Source of the DNA: an uncultured Rhodospirillales bacterium
Lineage (GTDB): Bacteria > Pseudomonadota > Alphaproteobacteria > Acetobacterales > Acetobacteraceae
Direction of reading: 5' to 3'
Assembly (NCBI GenBank): GCA_903904805.1
Contig: CAIVDX010000547.1
Span: 1 to 6,075, forward strand
DNA: 6,075 nucleotides
A program made the translations under genes and the position numbers. Below, piece by piece: positions 5,267 through 6,075 of the stretch. Numbering within the stretch: position 1 is the stretch's first letter; each line of letters begins with the position of its first letter. The notes beneath the pieces were generated by a model. That model searched no databases. It worked only from the letters and a program-made list of their open reading frames with translations, and had not been told where the DNA came from.

Positions 5267-6075
5267 TCATTGATGCCGGCGGCGGGCAATTGCGGCAGTC
5301 AGCGTATTTTCAAGCAGGCAGGCGATCGTCATGGGGCCCACGCCACCCGGCACCGGCGTGATCGCGCCCGCCACCGCCGCGCACTCCTCGAACGCCACAT
5401 CGCCGACCAGCCGACCGTCGGCCAGCCGATTGATGCCGACATCGATCACCACCGCGCCCGGCGAGATCCAGTCGCCCCGGATCATCTCCGGCCGACCCGT
5501 CGCCGCCACTAGGATCTCCGCGCGGCGACACTCGGCCGGCAGATCCACCGTGCGGGAATGCGCGATGGTCACGGTCGCGTCGGCCGCCAGCAGCAAGGCG
5601 GCCATCGGCTTGCCGACGATCGAGGAGCGGCCGACCACCAAGGCACGGGCGCCCCTGGTCGCGATGCCGGCCGAGGCGAGCAGGCGCATCACACCGGTGG
5701 GCGTGCAGGGCGCGAGCGTGGGCATTCCGTCTGCCAGCCTGCCGACATTGACCGGATGAAACCCGTCGACGTCCTTCGCCGGATCGATCGCCTCGATCAC
5801 CGCGCGGGCATCGATCTGCGGCGGCAGAGGAAGCTGCACGAGAATACCGTCCACGCTGCGGTCGGCATTCAACGCCGCCACCTGGGCGAGCAGGTCGGCC
5901 TGGCTGGTGTCGGCGGCCATGCGGACCGTGCGCGCGGCAATCCCCGCGCCGGCGGCGGCGCGGTCCTTGTTGCGCACATAGACGGCAGAGGCAGGATCAT
6001 CGCCCACCAACACCACCGCCAGGCCTGGCTGGAAATCCAGCGCGGCGACCTTGGCCGCGATCTCCGCCCGCAGCG
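5267..6075 (-). CDS. folD: Bifunctional methylenetetrahydrofolate dehydrogenase/methenyltetrahydrofolate cyclohydrolase, N-terminus cut by window edge
   Basis: FolD interconverts 5,10-methylene-, 5,10-methenyl- and 10-formyl-tetrahydrofolate in the cytosol with NADP(H), supplying one-carbon units for purines and formyl-Met. The 268 visible residues enter the window in frame at about LRAEIAAKVAAL; roughly 15-25 N-terminal residues are missing. Diagnostic segments appear in order: PGLAVVLVGDDPAS; YVRNK with the catalytic Lys (visible residue 36); VDGILVQLPLP; DPAKDVDGFHPVN; PCTPTGV; the NADP-binding VVGRSSIVGKP; VIDVGINR; and the C-terminal ITPVPGGVGPMTIACLLENT. All expected functional residues in the visible part are present. 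The stop codon is 61 bp before the ThDP-enzyme gene on the same strand, so read-through is possible, but FolD is a housekeeping enzyme and no functional link is implied. The internal GTG at 6014-6016 is not the start, because the family sequence continues upstream to the window edge. Confidence 0.98.
   Translation of the reverse strand, partial: LRAEIAAKVAALDFQPGLAVVLVGDDPASAVYVRNKDRAAAGAGIAARTVRMAADTSQADLLAQVAALNADRSVDGILVQLPLPPQIDARAVIEAIDPAKDVDGFHPVNVGRLADGMPTLAPCTPTGVMRLLASAGIATRGARALVVGRSSIVGKPMAALLLAADATVTIAHSRTVDLPAECRRAEILVAATGRPEMIRGDWISPGAVVIDVGINRLADGRLVGDVAFEECAAVAGAITPVPGGVGPMTIACLLENTLTAAIARRRHQ

Overview
The window is GC-rich and every protein-coding gene I can support lies on the minus strand. 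The codon bias, Ala-rich proteins, Tat-exported enzyme and bbp2-type porin suggest an alphaproteobacterium, perhaps Acetobacteraceae or other Rhodospirillales. That placement is inference; nothing in the window fixes the genus.

Layout from the right edge, in the direction of transcription: (1) folD, the bifunctional C1-folate enzyme, cut at its 5' end by the window edge. (2) After a 61-bp gap, a ThDP-dependent enzyme of the acetolactate synthase/benzoylformate decarboxylase/pyruvate oxidase superfamily. It carries an N-terminal twin-arginine signal and so is predicted to work in the periplasm. (3) After 16 bp, a small exported single-haem cytochrome c. (4) After 13 bp, a small exported Spy/CpxP-like protein. 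(5) After about 130 bp, a cytosolic class II aldolase/adducin-family protein with a complete metal site and catalytic Glu. (6) A non-coding region holding a plus-strand small-RNA candidate: two hairpins, an unpaired UUCCUCCCU anti-Shine-Dalgarno stretch and a strong intrinsic terminator. (7) A divergent regulatory region. (8) An outer-membrane beta-barrel (bbp2-type) porin with a TTG start, cut at its C-terminus by the left edge.

Genes 2-4 are tightly packed and gene 5 probably belongs to the same transcript, since no terminator is visible in the gap. Together they look like an accessory catabolic module. A folded, cofactor-loaded ThDP enzyme would be exported by Tat and could pass electrons from an oxidative decarboxylation to the adjacent cytochrome c. 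The Spy-like protein may act as a periplasmic chaperone or scaffold, and the class II aldolase (possibly a decarboxylase) may handle a related carbon skeleton in the cytosol. The substrate cannot be read from the sequence. The porin and sRNA are neighbours, but whether they are functionally linked is open.

Most interesting: the periplasmic ThDP enzyme with its own cytochrome c, and the sRNA candidate, which resembles the alphaproteobacterial AbcR/alpha-r15 class.
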